Assembly (NCBI RefSeq): GCF_001570785.1
Contig: NZ_BCSI01000001.1
Location: 496,001-560,000 of the forward strand
Reading direction: 5' to 3'
Origin: Dermabacter hominis NBRC 106157
Lineage (GTDB): Bacteria; Actinomycetota; Actinomycetes; Actinomycetales; Dermabacteraceae
DNA length: 64,000 bases
The position numbers and the translations under genes are program-made. Positions 1 to 9,339 of this stretch are shown here, in pieces (within the stretch, counting starts at the first letter, position 1; each line of letters starts with the position of its first letter). The notes under the pieces are model-generated. The model was not told where the DNA came from, did not search any database, and worked only from the letters and a program-made list of their open reading frames with translations.

Positions 1-1101
1 GCGTGCGCGGCGCACGCCGAGCTCGAAGTCAGGCTTTTCCTCGCGCGAGAGGCCCTCGCCGAAGCGGTAGCCGTGATCGAAGCCGTAGCGGGTCGCGTGG
101 CGGATCGTATCGTGGTTGGACAGCACCCAGGTCGTGGGGGCGCCGACCTCGTTCGCGAAGGTCAGCGGCTCCATGATCGCCGAGGTAAGGGTCTCAACGC
201 TCCAACCGGCCTGCAAGAATCCGAAGTTGAAGATCTGGTGCATTTCGTCGGGGCGCACGTAGAGGTGCTGGCGGTTCTTAGGAACCCAAGCCTCGGCGAC
301 CATCATGCGATCGCCGTCGTATTCGTTCATGATGGCGCGCCACTCGCGGTAGATCTCGTGCACGCCGTCCTGATCGAAGTACACGGGGATGTCGTCGTCA
401 TCGCCCGTATCGAGCATCGCGGTTTCCTTGGCCTCGGGCGCATCGGGAAGTCCCTCGGGCTTCACCATGCCGTGCGCGACGTCCACGCGGAAGCCGTCGG
501 CCCCGCGCTCCATCCAGAAACGCAAAACGCCCTCGAACAGTTCGTGAACCTTGGGGTTTTCCCAGTTCCAATCGGGCTGAGACGTATCGAAGATGTGGAG
601 GTACCACTGGCCGGGCTTGCCGTCGGCCTCCGTGACGCGAGTCCAGGCGCTTCCGTGGAAAATCGACTGCCAGTTGTTCGGCGGAAGTTCGCCGTTTTCG
701 CCCTTGCCGTCGCGGAACATGTACATATCGCGTTCGGGCGAGCCGGGCTGTGCCGCAAGGGCCTTCTGGAACAGCTCGTGCTGATCGCTCGAGTGGTTCG
801 GAACGATATCGACGATCACTTTGATGCCGAGCTCGTGTGCGCGGGCGATGAGGTCGTCGGCGTCGCTGATCGAGCCGAAACGTGGATCAACGTCGGTGTA
901 GTTCGAGACGTCGTAGCCGCCGTCCTTTTGCGGGGACGTGTAGAACGGGGAGAGCCACAGCGCATCGACGCCCAGGTCCTTGAGGTAGTCGAGCTTGGCG
1001 GTGATGCCGGGCAAGTCGCCCATGCCGTCACCGTTTGCGTCAGCGAACGAGCGCGGATACACCTGATAAACAACGGCGTCGCGCCACCATTCGTTGGCCA
1101 T
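1..1101 (-). CDS. GH13 alpha-glucosidase (oligo-1,6-glucosidase type), 3' end cut by window edge
   Basis: Hydrolyses terminal alpha-glucosidic bonds of maltodextrins or isomalto-oligosaccharides in the cytoplasm. 367 codons are visible; the C-terminus lies outside the window. It opens with WWRDAVVYQVYPRSF, typical of GH13 alpha-glucosidases. Conserved regions are in order: DIVPNH (~98-103), GFRVDVAH with the nucleophile Asp207, MVAEAW with acid/base Glu270, and SNHD with transition-state Asp331. The start ATG (1101) has a good GGAGG site seven bases upstream. It is the last visible gene of the mal operon, 64 bases after the CBM34-type GH13 gene on the same strand. That placement fits the final cut of imported maltodextrins to glucose. 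The exact bond preference (alpha-1,4 or alpha-1,6) cannot be read from the sequence. Confidence 0.9.
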   Translation of the reverse strand, partial: MANEWWRDAVVYQVYPRSFADANGDGMGDLPGITAKLDYLKDLGVDALWLSPFYTSPQKDGGYDVSNYTDVDPRFGSISDADDLIARAHELGIKVIVDIVPNHSSDQHELFQKALAAQPGSPERDMYMFRDGKGENGELPPNNWQSIFHGSAWTRVTEADGKPGQWYLHIFDTSQPDWNWENPKVHELFEGVLRFWMERGADGFRVDVAHGMVKPEGLPDAPEAKETAMLDTGDDDDIPVYFDQDGVHEIYREWRAIMNEYDGDRMMVAEAWVPKNRQHLYVRPDEMHQIFNFGFLQAGWSVETLTSAIMEPLTFANEVGAPTTWVLSNHDTIRHATRYGFDHGYRFGEGLSREEKPDFELGVRRAR

Positions 1102-1165
1102 GTGGATTCCTCCTTGGGTTGTACGGGGTGCCCACGAGGTGCGGGCGGGAACAGTTGGGGGCGGC

Positions 1166-3115
1166 TCAGTGGCCGCGAGTAGGTGCGGCCGTGAGAGGTC
1201 GCAAGGGCACGAGGGCGAAGCCCGCGCGTTCGGCGTGCAGGGTCAGTGTGTGTTCCGACGGCTGCTTGCCACGTGTGGAGCCCGCGGTCTCGAGAGTGAG
1301 GCCCGGGGAGCACACGGCGGCGCGGTCGTGCCCGCTGGGGGAAGCAAGTACGAGCGATTCGGGAAGAGCGATCTCGCCGTGCGCCGCTCGCGCAAGATGG
1401 ACGAGAACCGGCTCTTGTTCATCGGTGCGTATGAAGGTCAGAGAGTCGCACCCAGCGTGCAGCCAGCGAATGCCGCCGCTTCGCAGGGCTCGAAACGCGT
1501 GGCGCGCCGCAAAAACTCGCTTGGTGAGCTCTCGCCAACGCTGCGCCTTGTCGGGAAGAGCGCCGGCATCGATAGCCCCCCACGGCATCGGGGTGCGTGA
1601 GTGCTCGCCGTTGTTGCCTTCGAGTGCGAGCTCGTCCCCGGCAAAAAGGGTGGGGATGCCCGGCAACCCCACGAGCGCGCCGAGGGCGGCCGCGTGGCGG
1701 TCCGGGTCGGCGAACACGGTGCGGCTACGTGCCGTGTCGTGCGAGCACAGTTGGTTTTGTGAGTGGAGGCGAGCCTCGTAGGGGAGTTGAGCGTTGTACT
1801 CACGAAGGGTCGCGAGCACGGCGCGCGTGGGTAGTCTCGGCACGCCAATGGGGAGGCCGAGCCAATTGACCGAGGAGTCCTCGGGGCTCAGCCACGCCCA
1901 CAGCGGCTTCGTGAAGCCGGTGTAGTTCATCGCGCCATCCCAGCCGTCACCGGCAAGGTCGGCTGAGGCATCGTGGAAATGCTCGGCGACAAGCCACGTG
2001 TCCTCTCGCATTGCCTCGCGGATTTCGCGGGCTACCTCGTGCGTGAGATCCTGCGCGCCGTGGCGACCCGTCATGTTCGCAACGTCGATGCGCCAGCCGT
2101 CCACGTTAAACGGGGGCTCGAGGTAGCGGCGCACGATCGAATTCTCGCTCGCGTACATACGCTCGCGAAGCGAGGCGCTCTCGTAATCGAGCTTCGGGAG
2201 CGAATCGATGCCGAGCCAGCCGTCGTAGCGGTCAGGGTGCTCGGTGAAAAAGTAGAAGCCTGCTTCTTCACTCGTCGCGTCAGCCTGCGCTCGTGCGAAC
2301 CACTCGTGGGTATTGCCCGTGTGGTTCGTCGTGAGGTCCATGACGATCTTCATGCCGCGCGCATGAGCGGCCCGGGTGAGCGAAACCAGGGCCTCGTTGC
2401 CGCCCAGTAGAGGATCGACGTACTCGAACGTCGAGGCGTCATAGCGATGCGCCGAACCTGCCGGGAAAATCGGGCACATGTACACGACACTGACGCCAAG
2501 ATCCTGGAGGTAGCCAAGCCTCTCTTCGAGGCCTTTGAGGTCGCCACCGTAGATTTGGCGACCGTTGCGCTCGCCGTTCTCCTCGCACGGCTCGTCCCAC
2601 TTCATAGGGAGTGCCCACTCGGGAAGCTCGTGCACGGGAAGTTCCCCGCTTGAGACCGAACGTGCGAAACGGTCCGGGAACACCTGGTACACGATCGCGC
2701 CCTCTAGCCACTCGGGGGCCTTCGAGCCGCGCGCGAGATACGTGAAATCGTGGGCGTCAGAGACATCGTGATCGGCGATTCCCGCGGCCGTAAGCCACTC
2801 GTACACCGAGTGGCCATCTTCGCGCCCCGTCACGAGGAAGCGATACCTCGTCACCGGATTGCGCGCGAGAAGCTCGGCCTCAAACCAGTGCCCGGCACCG
2901 TCGGAATCGCCCCGCGTACACGTGACGAACCGGGGCTCCCCGTCCATTAATTGGCGCAAAACAACCGTCGGATTCTCCACCGAATCGGGAACCCACACGC
3001 GAAGTGGAACGGACGCGTCGAGCCCCGCGGCCCGGGAGGGAACCCCAATGCGCGAGTTGTCGTGGAAGGGTTCGCGCGCCAAAAGCGTGCCTGAGTCCTC
3101 GTCGTACGACCTCAC
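1166..3115 (-). CDS. GH13 neopullulanase/cyclomaltodextrinase/maltogenic-amylase type enzyme
   Basis: Cytoplasmic maltodextrin hydrolase, 649 aa. Residues ~1-125 form a beta-rich N-terminal domain with CBM34-like features (VRVWVPD, RYRFLV). The GH13 barrel begins at AIVYQVFPDRF (~140-150). Catalytic residues are Asp344 in GWRIDVAN, Glu378 in WLVAEHF and Asp460 in LCSHDTAR; DLTTNH is at ~260-265. An N-terminal domain plus this 'FPDRF' barrel is the architecture of neopullulanases, cyclomaltodextrinases and maltogenic amylases, which open cyclic or branched dextrins. The start is GTG at 3115. Its AGGG ribosome site lies inside the last codons of malG, and the gap is only 7 bases, so it is cotranscribed and probably translationally coupled with malG. 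Confidence 0.88.
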   Translation of the reverse strand: MRSYDEDSGTLLAREPFHDNSRIGVPSRAAGLDASVPLRVWVPDSVENPTVVLRQLMDGEPRFVTCTRGDSDGAGHWFEAELLARNPVTRYRFLVTGREDGHSVYEWLTAAGIADHDVSDAHDFTYLARGSKAPEWLEGAIVYQVFPDRFARSVSSGELPVHELPEWALPMKWDEPCEENGERNGRQIYGGDLKGLEERLGYLQDLGVSVVYMCPIFPAGSAHRYDASTFEYVDPLLGGNEALVSLTRAAHARGMKIVMDLTTNHTGNTHEWFARAQADATSEEAGFYFFTEHPDRYDGWLGIDSLPKLDYESASLRERMYASENSIVRRYLEPPFNVDGWRIDVANMTGRHGAQDLTHEVAREIREAMREDTWLVAEHFHDASADLAGDGWDGAMNYTGFTKPLWAWLSPEDSSVNWLGLPIGVPRLPTRAVLATLREYNAQLPYEARLHSQNQLCSHDTARSRTVFADPDRHAAALGALVGLPGIPTLFAGDELALEGNNGEHSRTPMPWGAIDAGALPDKAQRWRELTKRVFAARHAFRALRSGGIRWLHAGCDSLTFIRTDEQEPVLVHLARAAHGEIALPESLVLASPSGHDRAAVCSPGLTLETAGSTRGKQPSEHTLTLHAERAGFALVPLRPLTAAPTRGH

Positions 3116-3122
3116 GCAGCGA

Positions 3123-4019
3123 TCAGCCCTTCACTGCGCCGGCGGTCGAGCCACCCACGATGTACTTCTGGAGGAACTGGTATAGCGCGATCACCGGGAT
3201 CATCGTCATGACCGCACCGGCCGCAAAAATGCCGAGGTTATTCGAGCGATCGCCCTGGAGCATGCCGTAGAGCCCGACCGCGAGAGTCTTCTTGCTGTCA
3301 TCCGTGAGGAAGATCGAGCCGAGGAGGAAGTCGCTCATGACACCGACGAGGGACAGCACGAAGGTGGTCGCGAGAATCGGCGTGAGGGTCGGCACGAGAA
3401 TGCGCCAGAACACCTGCCAGTGGCTTGCGCCATCAATGATTGCGGCTTCGTCGAGTTCCTTCGGAACAGTGTCGAAGAAGCCCTTGATGAGCCACACCTG
3501 GCCGAGTGAACCGCCGAGCATCACGATGATGTAGCCCGGAAGCGAGTTGAGGCCAAGGAACGGAATCGCCTGACCGAGATCCGCGATCATCGTGTACACC
3601 GCAATCATCGAGAGGATCGCCGGGAACATCATGACGAGCAGGAGCGCGAGGAGACCTCCGCGGCGGCCCTTGAACCGCATTCGGCTGAAGGCATAGCTCG
3701 CAAGCAGCGACAGGAAGATCTGCGTGAACGAGACGACCGCGCAGACGATGACCGTATTCAGGGCCCACTGCAAGAAGTTTCCGCGTGCACCGCTCAGGAG
3801 GGTTTCGAAATGCACGAGGCTGAACTGCGTCGGGATCACCGAGGTCGAGCTGACCGTGCCGAGCGGGTTGAGCGACGCAGAGATCACGTAGAGGATCGGG
3901 ATCGCCGCGAAAATCATCGCGGCAATACCCACGAGGTGACGCCACCCGATTTCGGCGCACCATCGGCCGAAGGGCATCTTGTTGGAACGCTCGAAGTCTT
4001 GAGGATTGTTCTTAGACAT
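3123..4019 (-). CDS. malG: Maltose/maltodextrin ABC transporter permease MalG
   Basis: Inner-membrane permease, 298 aa. It pairs with MalF to form the sugar channel fed by the MalE-like lipoprotein. Six hydrophobic spans can be seen, starting with LVGIAAMIFAAIPILYVIS after a short cytoplasmic N-terminus. The cytoplasmic EAA loop, which docks onto the ATPase, is DEAAIIDGASHWQVF with the EAA at ~191-193. The ATG at 4019 is preceded by TAGGAG at good spacing. It sits 23 bases after malF and 7 bases before the GH13 gene. No ATPase gene is present in the operon. Confidence 0.93.
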   Translation of the reverse strand: MSKNNPQDFERSNKMPFGRWCAEIGWRHLVGIAAMIFAAIPILYVISASLNPLGTVSSTSVIPTQFSLVHFETLLSGARGNFLQWALNTVIVCAVVSFTQIFLSLLASYAFSRMRFKGRRGGLLALLLVMMFPAILSMIAVYTMIADLGQAIPFLGLNSLPGYIIVMLGGSLGQVWLIKGFFDTVPKELDEAAIIDGASHWQVFWRILVPTLTPILATTFVLSLVGVMSDFLLGSIFLTDDSKKTLAVGLYGMLQGDRSNNLGIFAAGAVMTMIPVIALYQFLQKYIVGGSTAGAVKG

Positions 4020-4042
4020 TGTTTTCTCCTACCTCGCGCGCC

Positions 4043-5626
4043 CTAGTTGAAGTCCTCGAGCACTCGCGTCGCGCGGAACTGCAGCGCGGCGAGAAGACCC
4101 GTGATGAAGAACAGTGCGACCGACACCGCCGAGGCGAAGCCGAAATCGGCGCCGGAACCGCCGAACGCGATGCGGTAAATCATCGAAATGAGAATGTCGG
4201 TTCCGCCGGCCGTGTATTCGCCCTGGCCGAACGGGCCGCCACCCGTAAGCAACTGGATCGCGTTGAAGTTATTGAAGTTGAACGCGAACGACGACACGAG
4301 CAGGGGCGCAACGGCGACGAGCAGAAGCGGGGCGATAACCCGAACCGTTGTCTGGAAGCGGCTCGCGCCATCGATGCGGGCGGCCTCCTTGATGTCCTCC
4401 GGAATCGACTGGAGAGCGCCCGTGCAAATGATGAACATGTAGGGAAAGCCCATCCAGAGGTTCGTGAGCAGCACCGCGACCTTCGCCATCGTCGGATCCC
4501 CGAGCCAGTTGATGTCGAGGTGGAGCAAGTTATTGATGAGGCCGAAGTCCTTGTTGTAGAAGTTCGACCAGATGAGCAGCGAGATGAAGCCTGGGACCGC
4601 GTACGGAAGGAGCAGGAAGGAGCGGTACAGTCGCTTGCCCTTGAGGCGGTCGTCGTTGAGGACGAGCGCGAGGAAAAGCCCCAAGATAAACGTCGTGGCG
4701 ACGCTCAGGAATGCGAACGCGAGGGTCCACAGGAACACCTTGAAGAACTGCGCGCCGATCTTGCCATTCGTGAACAGGCGCGCGTAGTTATCGAGACCGA
4801 CGCCTTGGAGCCAGCCCTGTGAGAGCGCCTGCCCCGTCTTGTCGCTGACGAACTTCTCGCTGCTTCCGACCTTCTTGATCGACCAGGTCTCGCCCGTTTC
4901 GGAATTCGTGATCGTGTCGGACGCCTCGTCATAGCGCATGACCTTCGTACCCTCGAAGGCCATCGTCGGAGTGAGCAGGCGGATCGCCTCTGTATCGCTC
5001 TTTTCAACGGCGATCTCGAGGACCTTCTTTCCTGCCTGGTTGATCTCCTTGTTTGTGAGGATCTGGACGCCCTTGCCGGCCTCAACGACGCGTTTATTCT
5101 CGACTTTGACGTCGGCCGGATCGACCTTCTCAAGCGGCTGCTCGGTGCTTCCGTGGAAGATCTCTCCCGTTTCTGGATTCACGAGATACAGCTCGAACGG
5201 GCCGTCGGCGGCGGTGCCGGTCGTCGCAACGCTCGCGTTGAAGCGCGTCGACCCTTCCACTTCTTTCACCGAATTGCCGGTGATCGAAGCGATCGCCTGT
5301 TCCTTCGTGCCGCGCGTGCCGTCACCGTAGTTCGTGAACGAGTAGTTCACGGTGAGGAGGATCGGCGTAATGAGGAAGATCAGAAGGAAGAACGTTCCCG
5401 GGAAGATGTACTTCGCGGGGATGAAGCGTTTAGTCGAGTAGATGCAGAAAATCGCGATCGTGACGACGATGGTGATCGCGAGCCACATCCACAGCTTGAG
5501 GCCGATCAGCACGGGCACAAGCCAGCACGCGGTTGCGAGCACCGCGCCGAGGAAAACGATTTTGAGGATAAGGGGCAAGAGCGACGTGGAGCGTTCCTTG
5601 AACGCGGGCGCATCCGTTGCGGTCAT
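4043..5626 (-). CDS. malF: Maltose/maltodextrin ABC transporter permease MalF
   Basis: Membrane permease, 527 aa, partner of MalG. Three hydrophobic segments lie in the first ~95 residues. A large polar loop (~97-283) follows that matches the size and place of the periplasmic P2 loop of enterobacterial MalF, which contacts MalE. Five more spans come after it. The EAA loop EDIKEAARIDGASRF (EAA at ~414) is the ATPase-contact motif. The ATG at 5626 has AAGGG about 11 bases upstream. The 117-base gap to malE holds a large stem-loop, so malF expression may be set lower than malE. Confidence 0.93.
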   Translation of the reverse strand: MTATDAPAFKERSTSLLPLILKIVFLGAVLATACWLVPVLIGLKLWMWLAITIVVTIAIFCIYSTKRFIPAKYIFPGTFFLLIFLITPILLTVNYSFTNYGDGTRGTKEQAIASITGNSVKEVEGSTRFNASVATTGTAADGPFELYLVNPETGEIFHGSTEQPLEKVDPADVKVENKRVVEAGKGVQILTNKEINQAGKKVLEIAVEKSDTEAIRLLTPTMAFEGTKVMRYDEASDTITNSETGETWSIKKVGSSEKFVSDKTGQALSQGWLQGVGLDNYARLFTNGKIGAQFFKVFLWTLAFAFLSVATTFILGLFLALVLNDDRLKGKRLYRSFLLLPYAVPGFISLLIWSNFYNKDFGLINNLLHLDINWLGDPTMAKVAVLLTNLWMGFPYMFIICTGALQSIPEDIKEAARIDGASRFQTTVRVIAPLLLVAVAPLLVSSFAFNFNNFNAIQLLTGGGPFGQGEYTAGGTDILISMIYRIAFGGSGADFGFASAVSVALFFITGLLAALQFRATRVLEDFN

Positions 5627-5662
5627 GGGCGTGGACCCTTCCTAAAGGGGCGAAGTAAGGGG

Positions 5663-5717
5663 TCACGCGCGCGGACAAGGCGGCGGCCGAAGCCGTGCGC
5701 CCTGCTCGCGCGCGTGA
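5663..5717 (-). other. Large stem-loop between malE and malF
   Basis: Perfect 11-bp arms (TCACGCGCGCG at 5663-5673 and CGCGCGCGTGA at 5707-5717) enclose a 33-base loop. The loop itself contains a smaller CGGC-CGAA-GCCG hairpin. No T-run follows, so it looks like an mRNA-stabilising or partial-termination element rather than a strong terminator. This would let the binding protein be made in excess over the permeases. The structure is seen directly; its role is inferred. Confidence 0.6.
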
Positions 5718-5743
5718 GTATCACGGGAGATCGTTCGTGGGGA

Positions 5744-7018
5744 TCAGATCTGCGACTTGATCTGTTCGCCTGCGGACTCCATGGCGTCCTTGGGGTCGGC
5801 GCCCTTGATGATGTTGGCCTGGGCGATTCCGAGCGGCTGCCACACAGCGGCCATGGCGGGGATCGCGGGCATCGGCAGCGCCTTCGAGGCGAACTCAGCG
5901 TTCTTGATCATGTCGGGATGCTCGCCCGCGAGCTTCTCCTGAATTTCCTTGTTGACCGGGGGAAGCGGGTTGATCGGGAACATTTCCTCGATCACGGTCG
6001 AATCCTCGGCGATGGACTGGATGAAGGTCTGGGCGTTGACCGCGTTCTTACCGTTGGCGGCAACGAAGAAGAGGTTGACACCAGCGAACGGCTCGGCCGG
6101 GTTCATGCCTTCGAAGCCGGGAATCGCACTCATCGTGTAGTCCATACCGGCCTTCTGGATGTCTGCGAGTGCCCAGGGGCCCGAGATGAGGTAGGCGGCT
6201 TTGCCGTCGGTAAAGCGCGCGATCGAGTTCTCGCCGGTGATCGAGGTCTTGAGAACGCCCTGCTCGCCGAGTTCCTTGAGCTTCTCGCCGGCAGCGATCG
6301 AGCCTTCCTTGCCCACGCCGATATCCGAGGGATCCGGGTCGCCCTCGGCGGTCTTACCGAAGAGGTAGCCGCCGCCCGAGGTGTAAAGAGGCTCCATGTG
6401 GTAGGCGTCGCCTTCTTCGCCGATCGGAAGGGAGAGGATGTCCTCGGCGCCCGAGGCCTTGCCGGCTTCAACGAGTTCCTCGATGGTCTTCGGTTCGGGA
6501 ACGTCCGTGAGGGCATTGTTCGAGTAGAGGACGAGGGTTTCGACGGCGTAGGGGAGGCCGTACACCTGGCCCTCGTACGTGGCGGCCTTCATGCCGATTT
6601 CGTCGATGGCTTCGGTTGCCTTCGCGCTCAGCTGAACCGGGGTGATGGCGGAGTTCTGGATGAGGTTACCGATCCAGTCGTGGGCCGCGAGGATCATGTC
6701 GGGGCCATTGCCGGCCTGGTTCGCGGTGATGAAGTTCGCCTGCGGGTCGGTCGCCACGATCTGCACGGCAACGGTCATACCGTTTGCCTCGCCCCACTTG
6801 GCTGCGGCGTCCTTGAGGGAGTTGGCCTTCTTCTCATCGGTCCAGATGACGAGGTCGGCGTCGGCACGTTCTGGGGCCTTGGACTTATCGCCACTCGCGC
6901 CGCCGTCCGAGGCGCCCGAGGAGTTCGAGCCCGATTTGTCGCCGCCACATGCGGCGAGGGCAGTAGCGCCGATGGTTGCTGCGCTTGCAGCGAGGAAAGT
7001 CTTGCGGCGAATCTTCAC
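5744..7018 (-). CDS. malE: Maltose/maltodextrin-binding lipoprotein (MalE-like solute-binding protein)
   Basis: Extracellular sugar-binding component of the ABC importer, 424 aa from the chosen start. Residues 1-23 form a lipoprotein signal: basic KIRRK, a hydrophobic stretch and the lipobox LAAC, followed by a Gly/Ser/Asp linker. The mature protein shows SBP family 1 features such as ADLVIWTDEKK, GNGPDMILAAHDWIG, YGLPYAVETLVLYSNN and FAGVNLFFV. The frame is open far upstream, but the GTG at 7018 is the real start: it has AAAGGAG and gives a proper signal peptide at the N-terminus. The gene is first in the mal operon and divergent from the LacI-type regulator. Confidence 0.92.
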   Translation of the reverse strand: MKIRRKTFLAASAATIGATALAACGGDKSGSNSSGASDGGASGDKSKAPERADADLVIWTDEKKANSLKDAAAKWGEANGMTVAVQIVATDPQANFITANQAGNGPDMILAAHDWIGNLIQNSAITPVQLSAKATEAIDEIGMKAATYEGQVYGLPYAVETLVLYSNNALTDVPEPKTIEELVEAGKASGAEDILSLPIGEEGDAYHMEPLYTSGGGYLFGKTAEGDPDPSDIGVGKEGSIAAGEKLKELGEQGVLKTSITGENSIARFTDGKAAYLISGPWALADIQKAGMDYTMSAIPGFEGMNPAEPFAGVNLFFVAANGKNAVNAQTFIQSIAEDSTVIEEMFPINPLPPVNKEIQEKLAGEHPDMIKNAEFASKALPMPAIPAMAAVWQPLGIAQANIIKGADPKDAMESAGEQIKSQI

Positions 7019-7077
7019 CGTGTTCTCCTTTGAAATGGTGGACCCGCGTAGGCGCGGGGCGACGGGGGTGTGTCGTG

Positions 7078-7097
7078 CTTTCACCGTAGCGTGAAAG
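7078..7097. promoter_or_regulatory. Inverted repeat upstream of malE (candidate operator or hairpin)
   Basis: Perfect 7-bp arms CTTTCAC and GTGAAAG separated by six bases, about 60 bp upstream of the malE start. It could be a regulator site or a hairpin in the malE leader. Its role is inferred from position only. Confidence 0.4.
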
Positions 7098-7127
7098 CGA
7101 AAGTTGTGCAAAAATAGCAGAAAGATC

Positions 7128-7140
7128 GCAAGAAACTTGC
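7128..7140. promoter_or_regulatory. Candidate MalR/LacI-family operator between malE and the regulator gene
   Basis: Perfect inverted repeat GCAAG-AAA-CTTGC in the 205-bp divergent intergenic region. CTTGCA/GCAAG half-sites resemble known operators of actinobacterial MalR-type LacI proteins. It is the best candidate site for the regulator at 7224-8225 to control malE and itself. Confidence 0.55.
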
Positions 7141-7223
7141 AGTTCGATAATTCAGCTCGCGCGCATGGTTTACCAATGTGGACGCCGCTCCACGCGCGAC
7201 ACTTTTGGCCCTGGAGGGACCGT

Positions 7224-8225
7224 ATGGCGAAGGTGCGACTCATCGATATAGCGCGCAAAGCGCACGTGAGTGAAGCAACCGTGTCGCGCGTCCTTGCGGG
7301 CAAACCCGGTGTCAACGCTGCAACTCGCGACAAGGTTCTTTCAGTCGCGCGCCTGCTCGGTCGCACCGACGGTGCAATCGATGACGCGGCGCCTCTCGTA
7401 GGCCTTGTCATGCCCAACATGGAAAACCCGATCTTCCCGCTCTTTCTCGAGCGCCTCGAAGCTGAGGCCTACGCCGCGGACCTCGAGACTCTCGTGAGCA
7501 TCAACGCGCGAAGCGAGGCGCAAGAAGCCGCCTCCATGGAGCGCCTCATACGCGCCGGCGCGCGGGGGGTCGTTCTTGTCTCGGGTCAGCACGCGCACGA
7601 TGAAACGAGCATCGATCACTACATCGCGTGCGCCGAACGCGGCATCAAGCTCTGCCTCATTAACGGGGTGCGGCCCGGGCTAGACGCGAGTTTCATCAGC
7701 ACCGATGATTCGAAAGCGGTCTTTCTCGCGCTCGAGCACTTGCGGCACCTCGGTCACGTGCGCGTGGGCCTCGCGGTTGGCGACGAGCACTCGTGGCCGG
7801 TACGCGGCAAGGTTGCGGCGTTCGAGGAGCACTGGCCCCACGAGTTCGGATGCGTCGCCTACACCGATTTTTCGTTTGCGGGTGGTTACCAGGCCGCACT
7901 TGAGCTCTACGACCAAGGATGCACGGCCATGGTGTGCGGGAGTGATCAAATGGCGCTCGGGGCAATCGCAGCGATTCGTGATCTTGGGCTCCAAGTGCCC
8001 GCGGACATGTCGGTCGTGGGGTACGACGATATTCCGCTCGCGGCGCACCATACTCCCGCGCTTACAACAATTCGCCAACCGGTGCCGGCCATCGCGCGTA
8101 CCGCCATACGAAGCGTGAGCAGTGCAACGGGGGAGTCGAGGCAAGCCCCTCGCGCCGTCTACGTTGTGCGTCCCGAGCTCGTGGTTCGGCAAACCACCTC
8201 ACCGCCCGCGAACACGATAGGCTAA
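7224..8225 (+). CDS. LacI-family transcriptional regulator, probable maltose regulator (MalR-like)
   Basis: DNA-binding repressor, 333 aa. The N-terminal helix-turn-helix is a clean LacI type: [23 protein letters not shown], then the hinge region. The effector-binding domain starts at [14 protein letters not shown] (~60) and includes [25 protein letters not shown] and [11 protein letters not shown]. The frame is open 40 codons upstream, but the ATG at 7224 puts the HTH at the N-terminus and has GGAGGG upstream. It is divergent from malE across a 205-bp region with inverted repeats, so local control of the mal operon is likely. The inducer is not visible. The end is 5 bases from trpS. Confidence 0.9.
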   Translation: MAKVRLIDIARKAHVSEATVSRVLAGKPGVNAATRDKVLSVARLLGRTDGAIDDAAPLVGLVMPNMENPIFPLFLERLEAEAYAADLETLVSINARSEAQEAASMERLIRAGARGVVLVSGQHAHDETSIDHYIACAERGIKLCLINGVRPGLDASFISTDDSKAVFLALEHLRHLGHVRVGLAVGDEHSWPVRGKVAAFEEHWPHEFGCVAYTDFSFAGGYQAALELYDQGCTAMVCGSDQMALGAIAAIRDLGLQVPADMSVVGYDDIPLAAHHTPALTTIRQPVPAIARTAIRSVSSATGESRQAPRAVYVVRPELVVRQTTSPPANTIG

Positions 8226-8230
8226 AAGGC

Positions 8231-9331
8231 GTGAACACCACCGACTCTGCCCCCACGACCCATATTGCCGACATTCCCAATAAGACCTACGAGGCGGCGC
8301 TCAAGCGCAACGCTCAGGTTGAGGAACAGCTCGCGAAGGACCCGTCGGTCTTTCGCATGCTCACCGGAGATCGCCCCACGGGTGCTCTGCATATCGGCCA
8401 CTATTTCGGCACGCTCAAGAACAGGGTTCGCCTTCAGCAACAGGGGGTAGAGACCTGGATCCTCGTCGCTGATTACCAGGTGATTACGGATCGTGACGTC
8501 GCGGGGGATATCAAGGGCTCGGTGCGCGAGCTCCTCACCGACTACCTCGCTGCGGGCATCGATCCTGAGCGCGCAACGATCTTCGCGCATTCGGGTGTTC
8601 CCGAACTCAACCAGCTCATGCTCCCGTTTCTCTCGCTCGTGACGCAGCCGGAACTCGAGCGCAATCCCACCGTGAAGTCGGAGATGCAGGCTGCGGGCAA
8701 GAGCGCGATGGGCGGCTTGCTGCTCACGTACCCCGTCCACCAGGCGGCAGACATCCTTTTCTGCCACGGCAATCTCGTTCCGGTTGGCAAGGATCAACTC
8801 CCGCACATCGAACAGACCCGCCTCATCGCGCGACGCTTCAATGAGCGCTTCGCCGGCGGCGAAAAGTACTTCCCGGAGCCTGATGCGCTGCTCTCGAAGG
8901 CCGCTGTGATTCTCGGCCTCGACGGCGACAAGATGTCGAAGTCTCGTGGGAACACGGTCATGCTCAAGATGACCGCCGCGGAAACGGCGAAGAAGATTAA
9001 GAAGGCCAAGACTGACTCGGAGCGCCTCATCACGTTCGATCCCGACAATCGCCCCGAGGTTTCGAACCTTCTCACCATTACTGCTGAATGCACCGGCCGC
9101 TCGCCGGAGGACATCGCCGAGGAGATCGGTGATAAGGGTGCGGGGACACTCAAGGTGATGTGCGCCGATGCCCTCAATGCTCATCTCGAACCGGTGCGGG
9201 CGCGTCGCGCCGAACTCGAGGCGAATCCCGACTACCTCTTCGAGGTGCTGCGCGCGGGCACGGAGCGTGCGCGTGAGCGGGCGGTCCAAACCCTCGATGA
9301 GGTCCGCGACCGCATGGGCATGCGCTACTGA
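8231..9331 (+). CDS. trpS: Tryptophan--tRNA ligase
   Basis: Class Ic aminoacyl-tRNA synthetase that charges tRNA-Trp, 366 aa. The ATP-binding signature is TGALHIGHYFG (HIGH at 54-57), and the mobile loop is DKMSKSRGN (KMSKS at 234-238). About 40 residues precede the catalytic core, more than in the short bacterial TrpRS; actinobacterial forms often have such an extension. It starts with GTG at 8231; the AAAAGG just before it overlaps the end of the regulator gene. This may allow some read-through, although the function is housekeeping. Confidence 0.95.
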   Translation: MNTTDSAPTTHIADIPNKTYEAALKRNAQVEEQLAKDPSVFRMLTGDRPTGALHIGHYFGTLKNRVRLQQQGVETWILVADYQVITDRDVAGDIKGSVRELLTDYLAAGIDPERATIFAHSGVPELNQLMLPFLSLVTQPELERNPTVKSEMQAAGKSAMGGLLLTYPVHQAADILFCHGNLVPVGKDQLPHIEQTRLIARRFNERFAGGEKYFPEPDALLSKAAVILGLDGDKMSKSRGNTVMLKMTAAETAKKIKKAKTDSERLITFDPDNRPEVSNLLTITAECTGRSPEDIAEEIGDKGAGTLKVMCADALNAHLEPVRARRAELEANPDYLFEVLRAGTERARERAVQTLDEVRDRMGMRY

Positions 9332-9339
9332 GTGCGCGC

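Noticed and set aside
5153-7033. 626-codon plus-strand frame across malF and malE
   Set aside because: Shadow of the two genuine mal genes; no ribosome site or domain.
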